60,469 bases of DNA from assembly GCA_900318645.1 (NCBI GenBank), contig ONLH01000026.1, positions 1 to 60,469 on the forward strand, given 5' to 3'. The notes under the pieces were generated by a model. It searched no databases. It had not been told where the DNA came from and was given only the letters and a program-made list of their open reading frames with translations. Positions 32,912 to 40,231 of the stretch are shown piece by piece. A program made the translations under genes and the position numbers. Source of the DNA: an uncultured Prevotellaceae bacterium. GTDB lineage: Bacteria > Bacteroidota > Bacteroidia > Bacteroidales > Muribaculaceae. Each line of letters starts with the position of its first letter. The first letter of the stretch is position 1.

Positions 32912-33898
32912 CTAATAGCCAACAGCTAACAGCTTTATTAATTGTTCGTTAGTTAAGTTCATTATCCATTGTCCTGCGTCACTGCCGTCAAGGGCTTTCC
33001 GCAGTTCATCGGCTTCAAGTTTAACACCACGCAGTTTGTCGAGCAGTACAGCTTGTGTATCATCACACAGTGGCAGGAAATCGCCTGTCAAGTGCAGGTC
33101 GGTGACTACATCGTGCTTGAGCGTTACATTGATGTGGATGCTGCCCACGCCCTCAATGCGACCGCCACGTTCAACCTCGTAGCGAGGATTGTTGCCGTTC
33201 AGGAATGAAGGCTCCAGGTAGGGTAGAGTGAGCCTTTCAATCTCGGCAACATCGTCGGCTGTGAGTCGTATCTCTCCATCACACAGATTCTCGCGCACAT
33301 AGCGCTTGAAGTCCTCAATGTCCATCGTCAGGTGCTCTCTCAGTGTTGTAATATGGCTCCTGACGGACTCCACGCCCTTGCTTTTCAACTTCTCGCGTGA
33401 CGGTGTGATAGCATTGAGCATGTGCTCCATGTTGGTGTCATAGAGCATGGTGCCGTGCACGATGCTGCGTCCAGGGATGTGGTAGAAGGCGTTGCCGCTC
33501 ACTTTACGGCCGTCAATAAGCACATCGTTGCGGTCACTGGCGGTGGCGTTGAGGCCCAATCCCTGCAACATCGCAGCAACGGCGCTTGTGTAGCGCGTGA
33601 ATGTCGTCTGTACCTCATCGCTGCGCGTGATGTAACTGAACATGATGTTGTCCTTGTCGGCATACACGCAACCGCCACCACTGCGGCGACGGTAGAAAGC
33701 GATGCCGTGTTTATGACAATAATCCACGTTCACCTCGCTCGCAATCAGCTGGTTGCGGCCGAAGATGACCGTCGGTTCCACCTGCCACATGAAGAAGATG
33801 TCGTCTTCTCCAATGATGCGTGCAGCAAACTCCTCCATTGCTAAATAGAATGGAAGAATACGTGTCGCGTTGTCAGGCAGACTAAGGTATTTCATCAT
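32912..33898 (-). CDS. lplA: Lipoate--protein ligase
   Basis: A 328-aa lipoate ligase that adenylates free lipoate and attaches it to carrier lysines such as GcvH Lys 64. VIFGRNQLIASEVN (about 47) and RRSGGGCVYADKDNIMFSY (about 72-90) are the family motifs; the usual RRxGGGxVxHD has Ala in place of His here. The C-terminal accessory domain (about 245-328) is present. It is the first gene of the glycine cleavage operon, which suggests lipoate is salvaged for this system. An ATG one codon later is an equally good start. Confidence 0.92.
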   Translation of the reverse strand: MMKYLSLPDNATRILPFYLAMEEFAARIIGEDDIFFMWQVEPTVIFGRNQLIASEVNVDYCHKHGIAFYRRRSGGGCVYADKDNIMFSYITRSDEVQTTFTRYTSAVAAMLQGLGLNATASDRNDVLIDGRKVSGNAFYHIPGRSIVHGTMLYDTNMEHMLNAITPSREKLKSKGVESVRSHITTLREHLTMDIEDFKRYVRENLCDGEIRLTADDVAEIERLTLPYLEPSFLNGNNPRYEVERGGRIEGVGSIHINVTLKHDVVTDLHLTGDFLPLCDDTQAVLLDKLRGVKLEADELRKALDGSDAGQWIMNLTNEQLIKLLAVGY

Positions 33899-33916
33899 GT
33901 CTTTCTAAACTTCCCA

Positions 33917-33924
33917 CAAAAGTA
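33917..33924 (-). promoter_or_regulatory. -7 box TACTTTTG of the glycine cleavage operon
   Basis: TACTTTTG lies 18 nt before the lplA start. No clear -33 box is seen. No glycine riboswitch-like fold fits in so short a leader. Confidence 0.55.
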
Positions 33925-34003
33925 GAACATATTCCTCACATTATAAAATAATAAATCAAAATATTTATTAAAACCCGTCATTACCATTGTTCGTGAGGTA
34001 TAA

Positions 34004-34037
34004 AACGGGGCTGTCACGCAATCGCAACAGCCCCGTT
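34004..34037 (-). terminator. Terminator of the porin gene
   Basis: AACGGGGCTGT and ACAGCCCCGTT form a perfect 11-bp stem. On the minus strand it is followed by TTATACC, with T-richness continued from the stem. A second GC hairpin (GGCGGC/GCCGCC) lies at about 34050-34068, nearer the gene. Confidence 0.75.
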
Positions 34038-34077
34038 GGTCTTGTTTCGTGGGCGGCGGCATAGCCGCCGTATTGCC

Positions 34078-35292
34078 TCAATAGCACTTAATGCGGTACA
34101 TGAAGCCCAGCTCCACGCGGTTGGTATTGTAATCTTCAAGGCCGCACGCCTTGTTGAAGTCGTATTTGTGACCCAGATAGGCGAGGAACACGCGGAAGTC
34201 CAGTTTCTTGGGCATCGGCCAGAACTCAATACTGCCCAGATAGCCGATTGACTTGCGGTAATTGTGCAGGTCGGCAATCTTGGCGATGCTGGTTGTCTCG
34301 TAGGTGCCCTTGAGCATCAGGTTCCACTTGGGGGCGAACTGCCAGTTCATCTTGGCGATGAAGGTGTGGCTGTGTACTTTACCCAGGTGGGTTGAACCCG
34401 GAGCAATCATATCCTGCAGGTCGGTCGTTGCATAGTGCAGACGATCCACGTCGTCCCATTCGCCGAAGTAGTCGAAGTACAGCTGGAAATCTTGCAGGTT
34501 CAACCGCTGGCCCAGCGTGATCATGCGCGAGTATTTGTGCTTGGCCTGGGTTTGGATACCCCATGCCCAGCGGGTCTGTAGCTGGTTCTGAAGGAAATTG
34601 CCGTTCCAGTTCAGGATATAGGTGAACGGGGCACGGCTACGGGCAAGTTTCTCGGGCTTCTGCAGATCATTGGTGACAATCTGCGGATCCTTGCCCAGGT
34701 CCTCGGTGAACGAGCCGTTATAGCTGTTAGTTATCTGGAATGCAACCTCTTGAGTCGGAGTGGGGTGGTAGCTTACCATCGCACCGGCCATGAAGATGTC
34801 CATCATGTCAATCAGGTCACTGTAGCGGTAGATTTCCATAGGGTTTTGGTCATATTCAAATCCGCCCCAAATCTGACACAGTTTACCGGCGGCAATATCC
34901 ACCTTGCTGCTGGGACGATAGCCCACCATCATGATGTCGGTTGCTTTGGCAAAACGGTCCAGCCCCTTGGCCGTCTGGTTGCTGTTGAAGCGGTGACGGA
35001 TGCGGTAAAAAACCTTGGGCGTGATGTCTCCTTTGATGTCTAGGCGCAGGTCGCGGCACATAAATTTTGAGTCCCATTCGCCGTGGTTGGCGTCCTCGGC
35101 CACTAGGCTTGAGGCAAAATTGATATGGAAATTAAACGCATCGGTCTTCTTTTCCAGATTGAAGATGCGCTCGGCGAGCGACTCGGTGTCTTCATTCTCG
35201 TCACCACCCATGCGGGTGTTGTTGCCCTGTGCCATGGCATTGATTCCCAGTAGAATAGTACACAGGACAAGAAGCATAGATTTTCTTGTCAT
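34078..35292 (-). CDS. Outer membrane porin, OprO/phosphate-selective-like
   Basis: A 404-aa protein. The start at 35292 gives a clean signal peptide (MTRKSMLLVLCTILLGINAM, then A before Gln). A short coiled segment (DTESLAERIFNLEKKTDAFN, about 40-60) precedes a long beta-barrel of alternating strands ending in Tyr (RVELGFMYRIKCY), typical of an outer-membrane porin. WGGFEYDQNPMEIYRY and similar blocks fit the phosphate-selective porin O/P group. The substrate is not known. It has its own strong promoter even though the sialidase-fold gene lies 101 nt upstream on the same strand. Confidence 0.8.
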   Translation of the reverse strand: MTRKSMLLVLCTILLGINAMAQGNNTRMGGDENEDTESLAERIFNLEKKTDAFNFHINFASSLVAEDANHGEWDSKFMCRDLRLDIKGDITPKVFYRIRHRFNSNQTAKGLDRFAKATDIMMVGYRPSSKVDIAAGKLCQIWGGFEYDQNPMEIYRYSDLIDMMDIFMAGAMVSYHPTPTQEVAFQITNSYNGSFTEDLGKDPQIVTNDLQKPEKLARSRAPFTYILNWNGNFLQNQLQTRWAWGIQTQAKHKYSRMITLGQRLNLQDFQLYFDYFGEWDDVDRLHYATTDLQDMIAPGSTHLGKVHSHTFIAKMNWQFAPKWNLMLKGTYETTSIAKIADLHNYRKSIGYLGSIEFWPMPKKLDFRVFLAYLGHKYDFNKACGLEDYNTNRVELGFMYRIKCY

Positions 35293-35327
35293 TGTAGTTT
35301 TCGTGATATGGTTTTTAAAAACGGCTG

Positions 35328-35359
35328 CAAAATTACAATAAAAGTATGCCTCTACCAAA
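35328..35359 (-). promoter_or_regulatory. Promoter of the porin gene
   Basis: TTTG (35356-35359), a 20-nt spacer, then TAATTTTG (35328-35335), 35 nt before the ATG. Confidence 0.75.
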
Positions 35360-35393
35360 GAAAACCTTATTGTTTTAAGTGGATGGTGGCTTT

Positions 35394-36455
35394 TCAAGGC
35401 TTTACATGGGCATAGACAATGCGTTGGCGTTTCCAGGTATAGGTGATGTGCAGGGTGCCGTCGCGGGGGTCGACGACGACGGCAGGGTAAGAGAATTCGC
35501 TGCCGGGCTCGTGGTCGAGGGTAACGAGCTTGTTCCAGTAGATGCCGTCCATGCTGGTGGCAACATCGATGGGAGTGCGTGGGTCGCGGTAGTCGCCCAA
35601 AATGGATTCCACGGGGTTATAGACCAACGCATGCAAGGTGGGATGGACGGTCACTGCATCGGTGCCCGAGCAGTTATTGGGCACGTTGGTCAGCTCCACG
35701 ATGCTCCAGCTTTCTCCTTCATCGTGAGAATAGGATGTGGCAAGTTTTCCGTTCTGAGTGCGGCACAGCACCTGTAAGGTGCCGTTAGCAAGACGTATGA
35801 TTGATGGCTGGATGGCTCCGATGGGAGCGATTGTGCCAGGATTTTGTAACGATTGGGCTAGTGCTGCTTCTATGGCTGGAGTCTTGTGCCACTGGCGGGT
35901 GGTTAGGTCATAAATCTCAAAATGGATTTTCCATCCGTCATTCTCGGTGCTGGAAGGGCACACAAGGCGGTTGCCGATGAGCTCAGGTTTGTTCTTGATG
36001 GGTCCTAGGAAGCCATCGGGCAGCGGTTCGCGAGGACTCCAGGTCTTGCCATTGTCATTAGAGCGGGTCAGCCATCCGCTCCAGTCTGCAACGCAGGAGC
36101 CGATTTTGAAGAAAAGCCACAGCTCGCCGTCAGGCATTTGATACAGCACGGGGTTGTAGCACGCCTTGCGCAGGGTGTCGTTGATAACACCGTCCGCTGC
36201 CATTGCCGGCTCCGTCCAGTGGTCACTGCCCACTGTCTTACGGCATACCCAGATACACACGTCGGGACTGCCCTCATAGGATCCGCCAAAGAAGGCTGTC
36301 ACTAGGTCACCGTTCTGCAGGCACGCGATGGTCGAGGCATGACATGACGGGAACGCTTTGGGCTCATAGATGAATTCCTTGCACAGGATCTGCGCCTCGA
36401 GGCTTCCACTCACGGCCAGTGCCAAACATAATAGTAGCAGTTTGATTTTACTCAT
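35394..36455 (-). CDS. Secreted sialidase-fold protein (BNR_2)
   Basis: A 353-aa protein with a signal peptide (MSKIKLLLLCLALAVSGSLE, then A before Gln). The mature part is a six-bladed sialidase-type propeller with Asp boxes SNDNGKTW (about 131) and SHDEGESW (about 228). The stretches FPSCHASTIACLQNGDLVTA and CYNPVLYQMPDGELWLFF follow the BNR_2 subfamily annotated as exo-alpha-sialidase. The F/YRIP arginine motif of classical GH33 sialidases is not seen, so activity on sialic acid is doubtful. It probably acts on an exported glycan. It is divergent from mazG across a 74-bp region. Confidence 0.8.
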   Translation of the reverse strand: MSKIKLLLLCLALAVSGSLEAQILCKEFIYEPKAFPSCHASTIACLQNGDLVTAFFGGSYEGSPDVCIWVCRKTVGSDHWTEPAMAADGVINDTLRKACYNPVLYQMPDGELWLFFKIGSCVADWSGWLTRSNDNGKTWSPREPLPDGFLGPIKNKPELIGNRLVCPSSTENDGWKIHFEIYDLTTRQWHKTPAIEAALAQSLQNPGTIAPIGAIQPSIIRLANGTLQVLCRTQNGKLATSYSHDEGESWSIVELTNVPNNCSGTDAVTVHPTLHALVYNPVESILGDYRDPRTPIDVATSMDGIYWNKLVTLDHEPGSEFSYPAVVVDPRDGTLHITYTWKRQRIVYAHVKP

Positions 36456-36459
36456 GCAG

Positions 36460-36467
36460 CAAAATTA
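36460..36467 (-). promoter_or_regulatory. -7 box TAATTTTG of the sialidase-fold gene
   Basis: TAATTTTG ends 4 nt before the ATG at 36455, so any transcript from it is nearly leaderless. No -33 box at the usual spacing is seen. Confidence 0.45.
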
Positions 36468-36489
36468 CAACATTTTCAAAAAAAATGAG

Positions 36490-36497
36490 TAATTTTG
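36490..36497 (+). promoter_or_regulatory. -7 box TAATTTTG of mazG
   Basis: TAATTTTG lies 32 nt before the chosen mazG ATG and inside the longer alternative frame, which argues against the upstream start at 36485. Confidence 0.5.
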
Positions 36498-36529
36498 TGG
36501 CTCAAACACGATTAAAAAGCGCTATAAAC

Positions 36530-37327
36530 ATGCCTAACAACAGCAGAGAGAAGAAACTGGAGGCCTTTGGTCGTCTGCTCGACATTCTGGACGAGCTGCG
36601 CTTAAAGTGCCCGTGGGACCGTAAGCAGACCAACGAGAGCCTGCGTCCCAACACCATTGAGGAAACCATGGAACTCGCCGACGCCATTATGGGCGAGGAT
36701 GACGATAAAATCCGTAAGGAACTGGGCGATGTACTGTTGCACATTGTATTTTATGCCAAAATCGGTGACGAAAAGGGCAAATTTGACATCGCCGACGTTT
36801 GTGACGCTTTGTGCGAGAAACTCATCTTCCGTCATCCCCACGTTTTCGGTGATGAAAAGGCCGATACTGCCGCCCAAGTGCTCAAGAACTGGGAACTGAT
36901 CAAGATGAGTGAGAAAGATGGTAACAAGATGGTACTCAGTGGAGTACCACGCAGCCTGCCATCGCTCATCAAGGCCGAGCGCGTCCAGGAAAAGGCCGCC
37001 AATGTAGGCTTCGACTGGCAAAAGAAAGAGGACGTGTGGGATAAGGTTCGCGAGGAGTTCGGTGAAGTGGAAGCAGAGTTGAAGAATGACAGCGCTGTGG
37101 ACCGTGAAAAGGAGTTTGGTGATTTATTCTTCTCGCTCGTCAATGCGGCACGACTATATGGCGTGCGCCCCGATAATGCCTTGGAGAGAACCAACCGCAA
37201 ATTCATCGCCCGCTTCAACTACATTGAGCAGAAAGCCAATGAGCAAGGCCGCCATGTCAATGAGCTGACGCTTGCCGAGATGGACGAACTCTGGAACGAA
37301 GCCAAGAACCTCCATTTAGGCGAATAA
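36530..37327 (+). CDS. mazG: Nucleoside triphosphate pyrophosphohydrolase
   Basis: A 265-aa MazG, the normal two-domain length. It hydrolyses NTPs and dNTPs to monophosphates and PPi, clearing damaged nucleotides. Domain 1 (about 15-110) has CPWDRKQTNESLRPNTIEE with EETMELADA and KELGDVLLHIVF, the metal-binding ExxE-x-ExxD pattern. Domain 2 (about 165-260) repeats it as REEFGEVEAEL and KEFGDLFFSLVN. The start at 36530 is preferred because a -7 box lies just upstream. It is followed after 63 AT-rich bases by topB. Confidence 0.95.
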   Translation: MPNNSREKKLEAFGRLLDILDELRLKCPWDRKQTNESLRPNTIEETMELADAIMGEDDDKIRKELGDVLLHIVFYAKIGDEKGKFDIADVCDALCEKLIFRHPHVFGDEKADTAAQVLKNWELIKMSEKDGNKMVLSGVPRSLPSLIKAERVQEKAANVGFDWQKKEDVWDKVREEFGEVEAELKNDSAVDREKEFGDLFFSLVNAARLYGVRPDNALERTNRKFIARFNYIEQKANEQGRHVNELTLAEMDELWNEAKNLHLGE

Positions 37328-37328
37328 A

Positions 37329-37358
37329 TATCTAAATAATTACTTTATATTTAGATAT
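37329..37358. repeat. AT-rich hairpin between mazG and topB
   Basis: ATATCTAAATA and TATTTAGATAT form an AT-only stem just after the mazG stop. It is too weak for a standard terminator; its role is unknown. Confidence 0.4.
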
Positions 37359-37390
37359 ATAAATAGATGATAAATAAATACTAAAATAAA

Positions 37391-39469
37391 ATGAAAGTTT
37401 GCGTTACCGAGAAACCAAGTGTGGCACGCGACATTGCCCGATTGCTTGGTGCCAACGACCGGCACGATGGTTACTTTGAGGGCAGTGGCTATCAGGTGAC
37501 GTGGACTTTTGGCCACTTGTGTGAACTCAAGGAGCCCAACGACTACACCGACCAGTGGAAATGGTGGAGCCTGGGCCAGTTGCCCATGATTCCGCCACGG
37601 TTTGGCATCAAACTGAAAGATGATGAGGGCATCAAGAAGCAGTTTAATGTCATCAAGAATCTGATTTCTAGTGCCGAAGAGGTCATCAACTGCGGTGATG
37701 CCGGCCAAGAAGGTGAACTCATCCAGCGTTGGGTCTATCAGAAAGCCGGTTGTGACAAGCCTGTTAAACGCCTGTGGATCTCGTCGTTGACCGATGAGAG
37801 TATCCGTAAAGGGTTTGATCAGCTTAAGGATGCCAAAGACTTTGATAACCTGTATTATGCGGGCCTTTCTCGTGCTATCGGTGACTGGGTGCTTGGAATG
37901 AACGCCACGCGCCTTTATACCTTAAAATATTCGCGCTCGCGTGATGTGCTCTCGGTGGGGCGTGTGCAGACGCCCACACTCGCCATGATCGTAGCCCGAT
38001 ATCGCGAAATTGAGAATTTCGTGCCCGAGGACTATTGGGAACTGAAGACTAAGTATCGAGGTGTGACCTTCAATAGCACGCGTGGCCGTTTCAAGACCGA
38101 AGGCGAAGCGAGTGCTATTGTTGAGAATATCAGGCAGTTGCCGCTTGAGGTGACGTCAGTAGAAACTAAGAAAGGCCGTGAGGCGCCGCCGCGTCTGTTT
38201 GACCTCACCAGTCTGCAAGTGGAGTGCAACAAGAAGTTCAGCATGTCGGCCGATGAGGCACTCAAGACTATCCAGTCCCTCTATGAAAAAAAGGTAACCA
38301 CTTATCCTCGTGTGGACACGACTTTCCTGAGCGATGATATCTACCCGCAGGTGCCTGGCATCCTGCAGGCAATGGTGCCGTATGCCAATCTGACAGCTCC
38401 TCTGCTGGCGCTCAGCAAGTTGCCCAAGACCAAAAAGGTCTTTGACAACAGCAAGGTGACTGACCACCATGCTATCATTCCCACCAATGTCAATCCCGCA
38501 ACTGTGGCGATGACGCCTGATGAAAAGCGTGTCTATCACTTGATTGCCATGCGCTTTATTGCTGCTTTTTATCCTGATTGCGAGTTCAATACAACGACCG
38601 TGTTGGCTCAGGTGGGGGAATACGGCTTTAAGGCTACGGGTAAGGAGATTCTCAAGCCTGGATGGCGTGACTTGTTCAACAAGCCAGGTGATAAGAATGT
38701 TGATGACGACAGTAAGGAAAAGGCTGACGATGAGGACAATGGCGTTATGCCACACTTCGAGAAAGGGGAGAGCGGCCCTCATGAACCCGCGGTGCTCAAG
38801 CGCACGACACAACCGCCTAAACCTTATACCGAAGGTACCTTGCTGCGCGCCATGGAGACGGCAGGTAAGACTGTCGATGATGAGGAATTGCGCGATGCGA
38901 TGAAGGAGAACGGCATCGGACGTCCATCCACACGTGCCGCAATTATTGAGACGCTGTTTAAGCGCCGTTATATCCGCAAGGATCGCAAGAGCATCATGCC
39001 CACGCTAGCTGGCATCCAACTGATTGACACGATACATGAACCATTGCTTAAAAGTGCTTCACTTACTGGACTGTGGGAGAAAAAGTTGCGCGAGATTGAA
39101 CGTGGTGAGTATAGCGCAACCCAGTTCATTGACGATCTCAAGAAGATGATTGCTGAGATTGTCTTGAATGTCCTGCGTGACAACAATAACGGAAGCATCG
39201 CTGTTGAGCAAGGTAAACCTGGCAAGCCCAAGGCTCCGTCGGGCGGGGAGGAGAAAACCAAGAAGCCTCGTGCGCCTAGACTGAAGAGTATAGAGGAGAT
39301 ACCGTGCCCTGTCTGTGGCAAGGGTCATCTGGTCAAGGGGAATAACGCTTTTGGTTGCAGTGAATACAGGAATGGTTGCCACACTGTGCTGCCATTCACC
39401 GAGTATCCGGCCGACTCAACACCGGCAAAGCTGTCCAGGCTGGTGAAAAAGAATTTCAAGGTCAAATAA
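37391..39469 (+). CDS. topB: DNA topoisomerase III
   Basis: A 692-aa type IA topoisomerase that decatenates DNA and works with RecQ-type helicases. The Toprim domain opens with MKVCVTEKPSVARDIARLLG and has GDAGQEGELIQRW (about 103) where DxDxEGE is usual. RDVLSVGRVQTPTLAM (about 185) and TTYPRVDTTFLSDD (about 305), with the catalytic Tyr, follow. The C-terminus has a four-Cys zinc motif (CPVCGKGHLVKGNNAFGCSE...C, about 638-665). recQ lies 2.5 kb downstream on the same strand, in keeping with their known partnership. Its stop overlaps the start of the next small gene. Confidence 0.95.
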   Translation: MKVCVTEKPSVARDIARLLGANDRHDGYFEGSGYQVTWTFGHLCELKEPNDYTDQWKWWSLGQLPMIPPRFGIKLKDDEGIKKQFNVIKNLISSAEEVINCGDAGQEGELIQRWVYQKAGCDKPVKRLWISSLTDESIRKGFDQLKDAKDFDNLYYAGLSRAIGDWVLGMNATRLYTLKYSRSRDVLSVGRVQTPTLAMIVARYREIENFVPEDYWELKTKYRGVTFNSTRGRFKTEGEASAIVENIRQLPLEVTSVETKKGREAPPRLFDLTSLQVECNKKFSMSADEALKTIQSLYEKKVTTYPRVDTTFLSDDIYPQVPGILQAMVPYANLTAPLLALSKLPKTKKVFDNSKVTDHHAIIPTNVNPATVAMTPDEKRVYHLIAMRFIAAFYPDCEFNTTTVLAQVGEYGFKATGKEILKPGWRDLFNKPGDKNVDDDSKEKADDEDNGVMPHFEKGESGPHEPAVLKRTTQPPKPYTEGTLLRAMETAGKTVDDEELRDAMKENGIGRPSTRAAIIETLFKRRYIRKDRKSIMPTLAGIQLIDTIHEPLLKSASLTGLWEKKLREIERGEYSATQFIDDLKKMIAEIVLNVLRDNNNGSIAVEQGKPGKPKAPSGGEEKTKKPRAPRLKSIEEIPCPVCGKGHLVKGNNAFGCSEYRNGCHTVLPFTEYPADSTPAKLSRLVKKNFKVK

Positions 39470-39693
39470 TGTCTGTTGTGATGAGTGATCTGGTTCAATA
39501 TATCCTTGCTGGCTTGATTGTTGCACTTGCGGTTGCTGCTACGGTGCGTTCTGTCGTGCGTGCGGCGAGTAGCAGAAAATCTGCCCTAACTGCTTGTGCA
39601 GCATGTAAATTAAAGGACGTGTGCCAGAAGCCTGAGAAAAATTCAGCAAAAAAATGTGCCGATAAAGTTGCACAGGTCAAAAATACGCAGTAA
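39469..39693 (+). CDS. Small Cys-rich single-pass membrane protein
   Basis: A 74-aa protein whose ATG shares the A of the topB stop (TAATG), so coupled translation is likely. One membrane segment (YILAGLIVALAVAATV, about 10-25) is followed by a short basic stretch and CAACKLKDVC with a later Cys (pattern C-x2-C-x5-C-x10-C). The layout resembles FeoB-associated Cys-rich membrane proteins, but no feoB is near and the match is by shape only. The tRNA-Cys promoter overlaps its last codons. Confidence 0.7.
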   Translation: MSVVMSDLVQYILAGLIVALAVAATVRSVVRAASSRKSALTACAACKLKDVCQKPEKNSAKKCADKVAQVKNTQ

Positions 39694-39698
39694 TTTTG
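39668..39698 (+). promoter_or_regulatory. Promoter of tRNA-Cys
   Basis: TTG (39668-39670), a 20-nt spacer, then TAATTTTG (39691-39698). The box overlaps the stop of the 74-aa gene and ends 17 nt before the tRNA. Confidence 0.72.
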
Positions 39699-39715
39699 CA
39701 CCGCTAATCACGAAG

Positions 39716-39790
39716 GGTCGCTTGGATGAGTGGTTTAGTCACCGGTCTGCAAAACCGGGCACAGCGGTTCGAGTCCGCTAGCGACCTCCA
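39716..39790 (+). tRNA. tRNA-Cys (anticodon GCA), CCA encoded
   Basis: Acceptor GGTCGCT pairs with AGCGACC. The anticodon stem CCGGT/ACCGG encloses CTGCAAA (anticodon GCA). The T-arm is AGCGG/CCGCT with TTCGAGT. T discriminator and CCA follow at 39787-39790. A terminator begins immediately after. Confidence 0.95.
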
Positions 39791-39791
39791 G

Positions 39792-39829
39792 AAAAATCAC
39801 CGGCTGAACTTTTCAGTCGGTGATTTTTT
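39792..39829 (+). terminator. Terminator of tRNA-Cys
   Basis: AAAAATCACCGGCTGA pairs with TTCAGTCGGTGATTTTT (one wobble) and ends in T's, directly after the tRNA CCA. Confidence 0.88.
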
Positions 39830-40031
39830 AATGTTACTACCATGATTGATGCAAAATCATGTTGTAAACTACTTAATATAAAGAAATACATATAATTATA
39901 CTTTAATATATAAAGTAATACTTGAAATAATGCGTGTCCTGATGAGGGCAAATTGCGTGGCATAAAGGAAAATTAAGTTGTTAAATATCTATAAAAACCT
40001 ATGATAAGTCTTCAAATATTTGCTGCTTTAT

Positions 40032-40062
40032 TTTGAAAAATCTGCCATTTGCAGTAATTTTG
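40032..40062 (+). promoter_or_regulatory. Strong promoter upstream of the structured leader/RNA and recJ
   Basis: TTTG (40032-40035), a 19-nt spacer, then TAATTTTG (40055-40062) is a full match to the Bacteroidetes promoter pattern. It lies 170 nt upstream of recJ. Confidence 0.78.
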
Positions 40063-40066
40063 TGCC

Positions 40067-40215
40067 ACTAAATAGGGGCATTAAGAAGCTATTGGTGGCA
40101 TCCTATCAATGGGGCTTTTTGAAAACCGATGCTTCAAGTGACTGAACCCCAATTATATATACCCATTCTCCACGCGCTCACTGCTCTGCGGCAATGAGCC
40201 CCTGTTATTGCATAT
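40067..40215 (+). ncRNA. Candidate structured RNA or leader upstream of recJ
   Basis: This stretch starts just after a consensus promoter, has no coding frame, and can close on itself: AATAGGGGC (40071-40079) pairs with GCCCCTGTT (40198-40206) with one G-T wobble. Inside, GGGG (40111-40114) can pair with CCCC (40147-40150) around TTGAA/TTCAA, and GCTCA...TGAGC (about 40176-40199) offers a competing hairpin. A 9-bp closing stem around about 120 nt could be a 6S-like RNA or a recJ leader; no U-rich terminator precedes recJ. The family is not identified. The rest of the gap (39830-40031) is AT-rich and shows nothing. Confidence 0.45.
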
Positions 40216-40231
40216 TAAAAAATATACATAA

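Noticed and set aside
33899-33924. Glycine riboswitch in front of the glycine cleavage operon
   Set aside because: The leader between the -7 box and lplA is under 20 nt, too short for a glycine aptamer.
40067-40215. 4.5S SRP RNA or tmRNA
   Set aside because: The SRP tetraloop motif and the tmRNA tRNA-like ends are absent.
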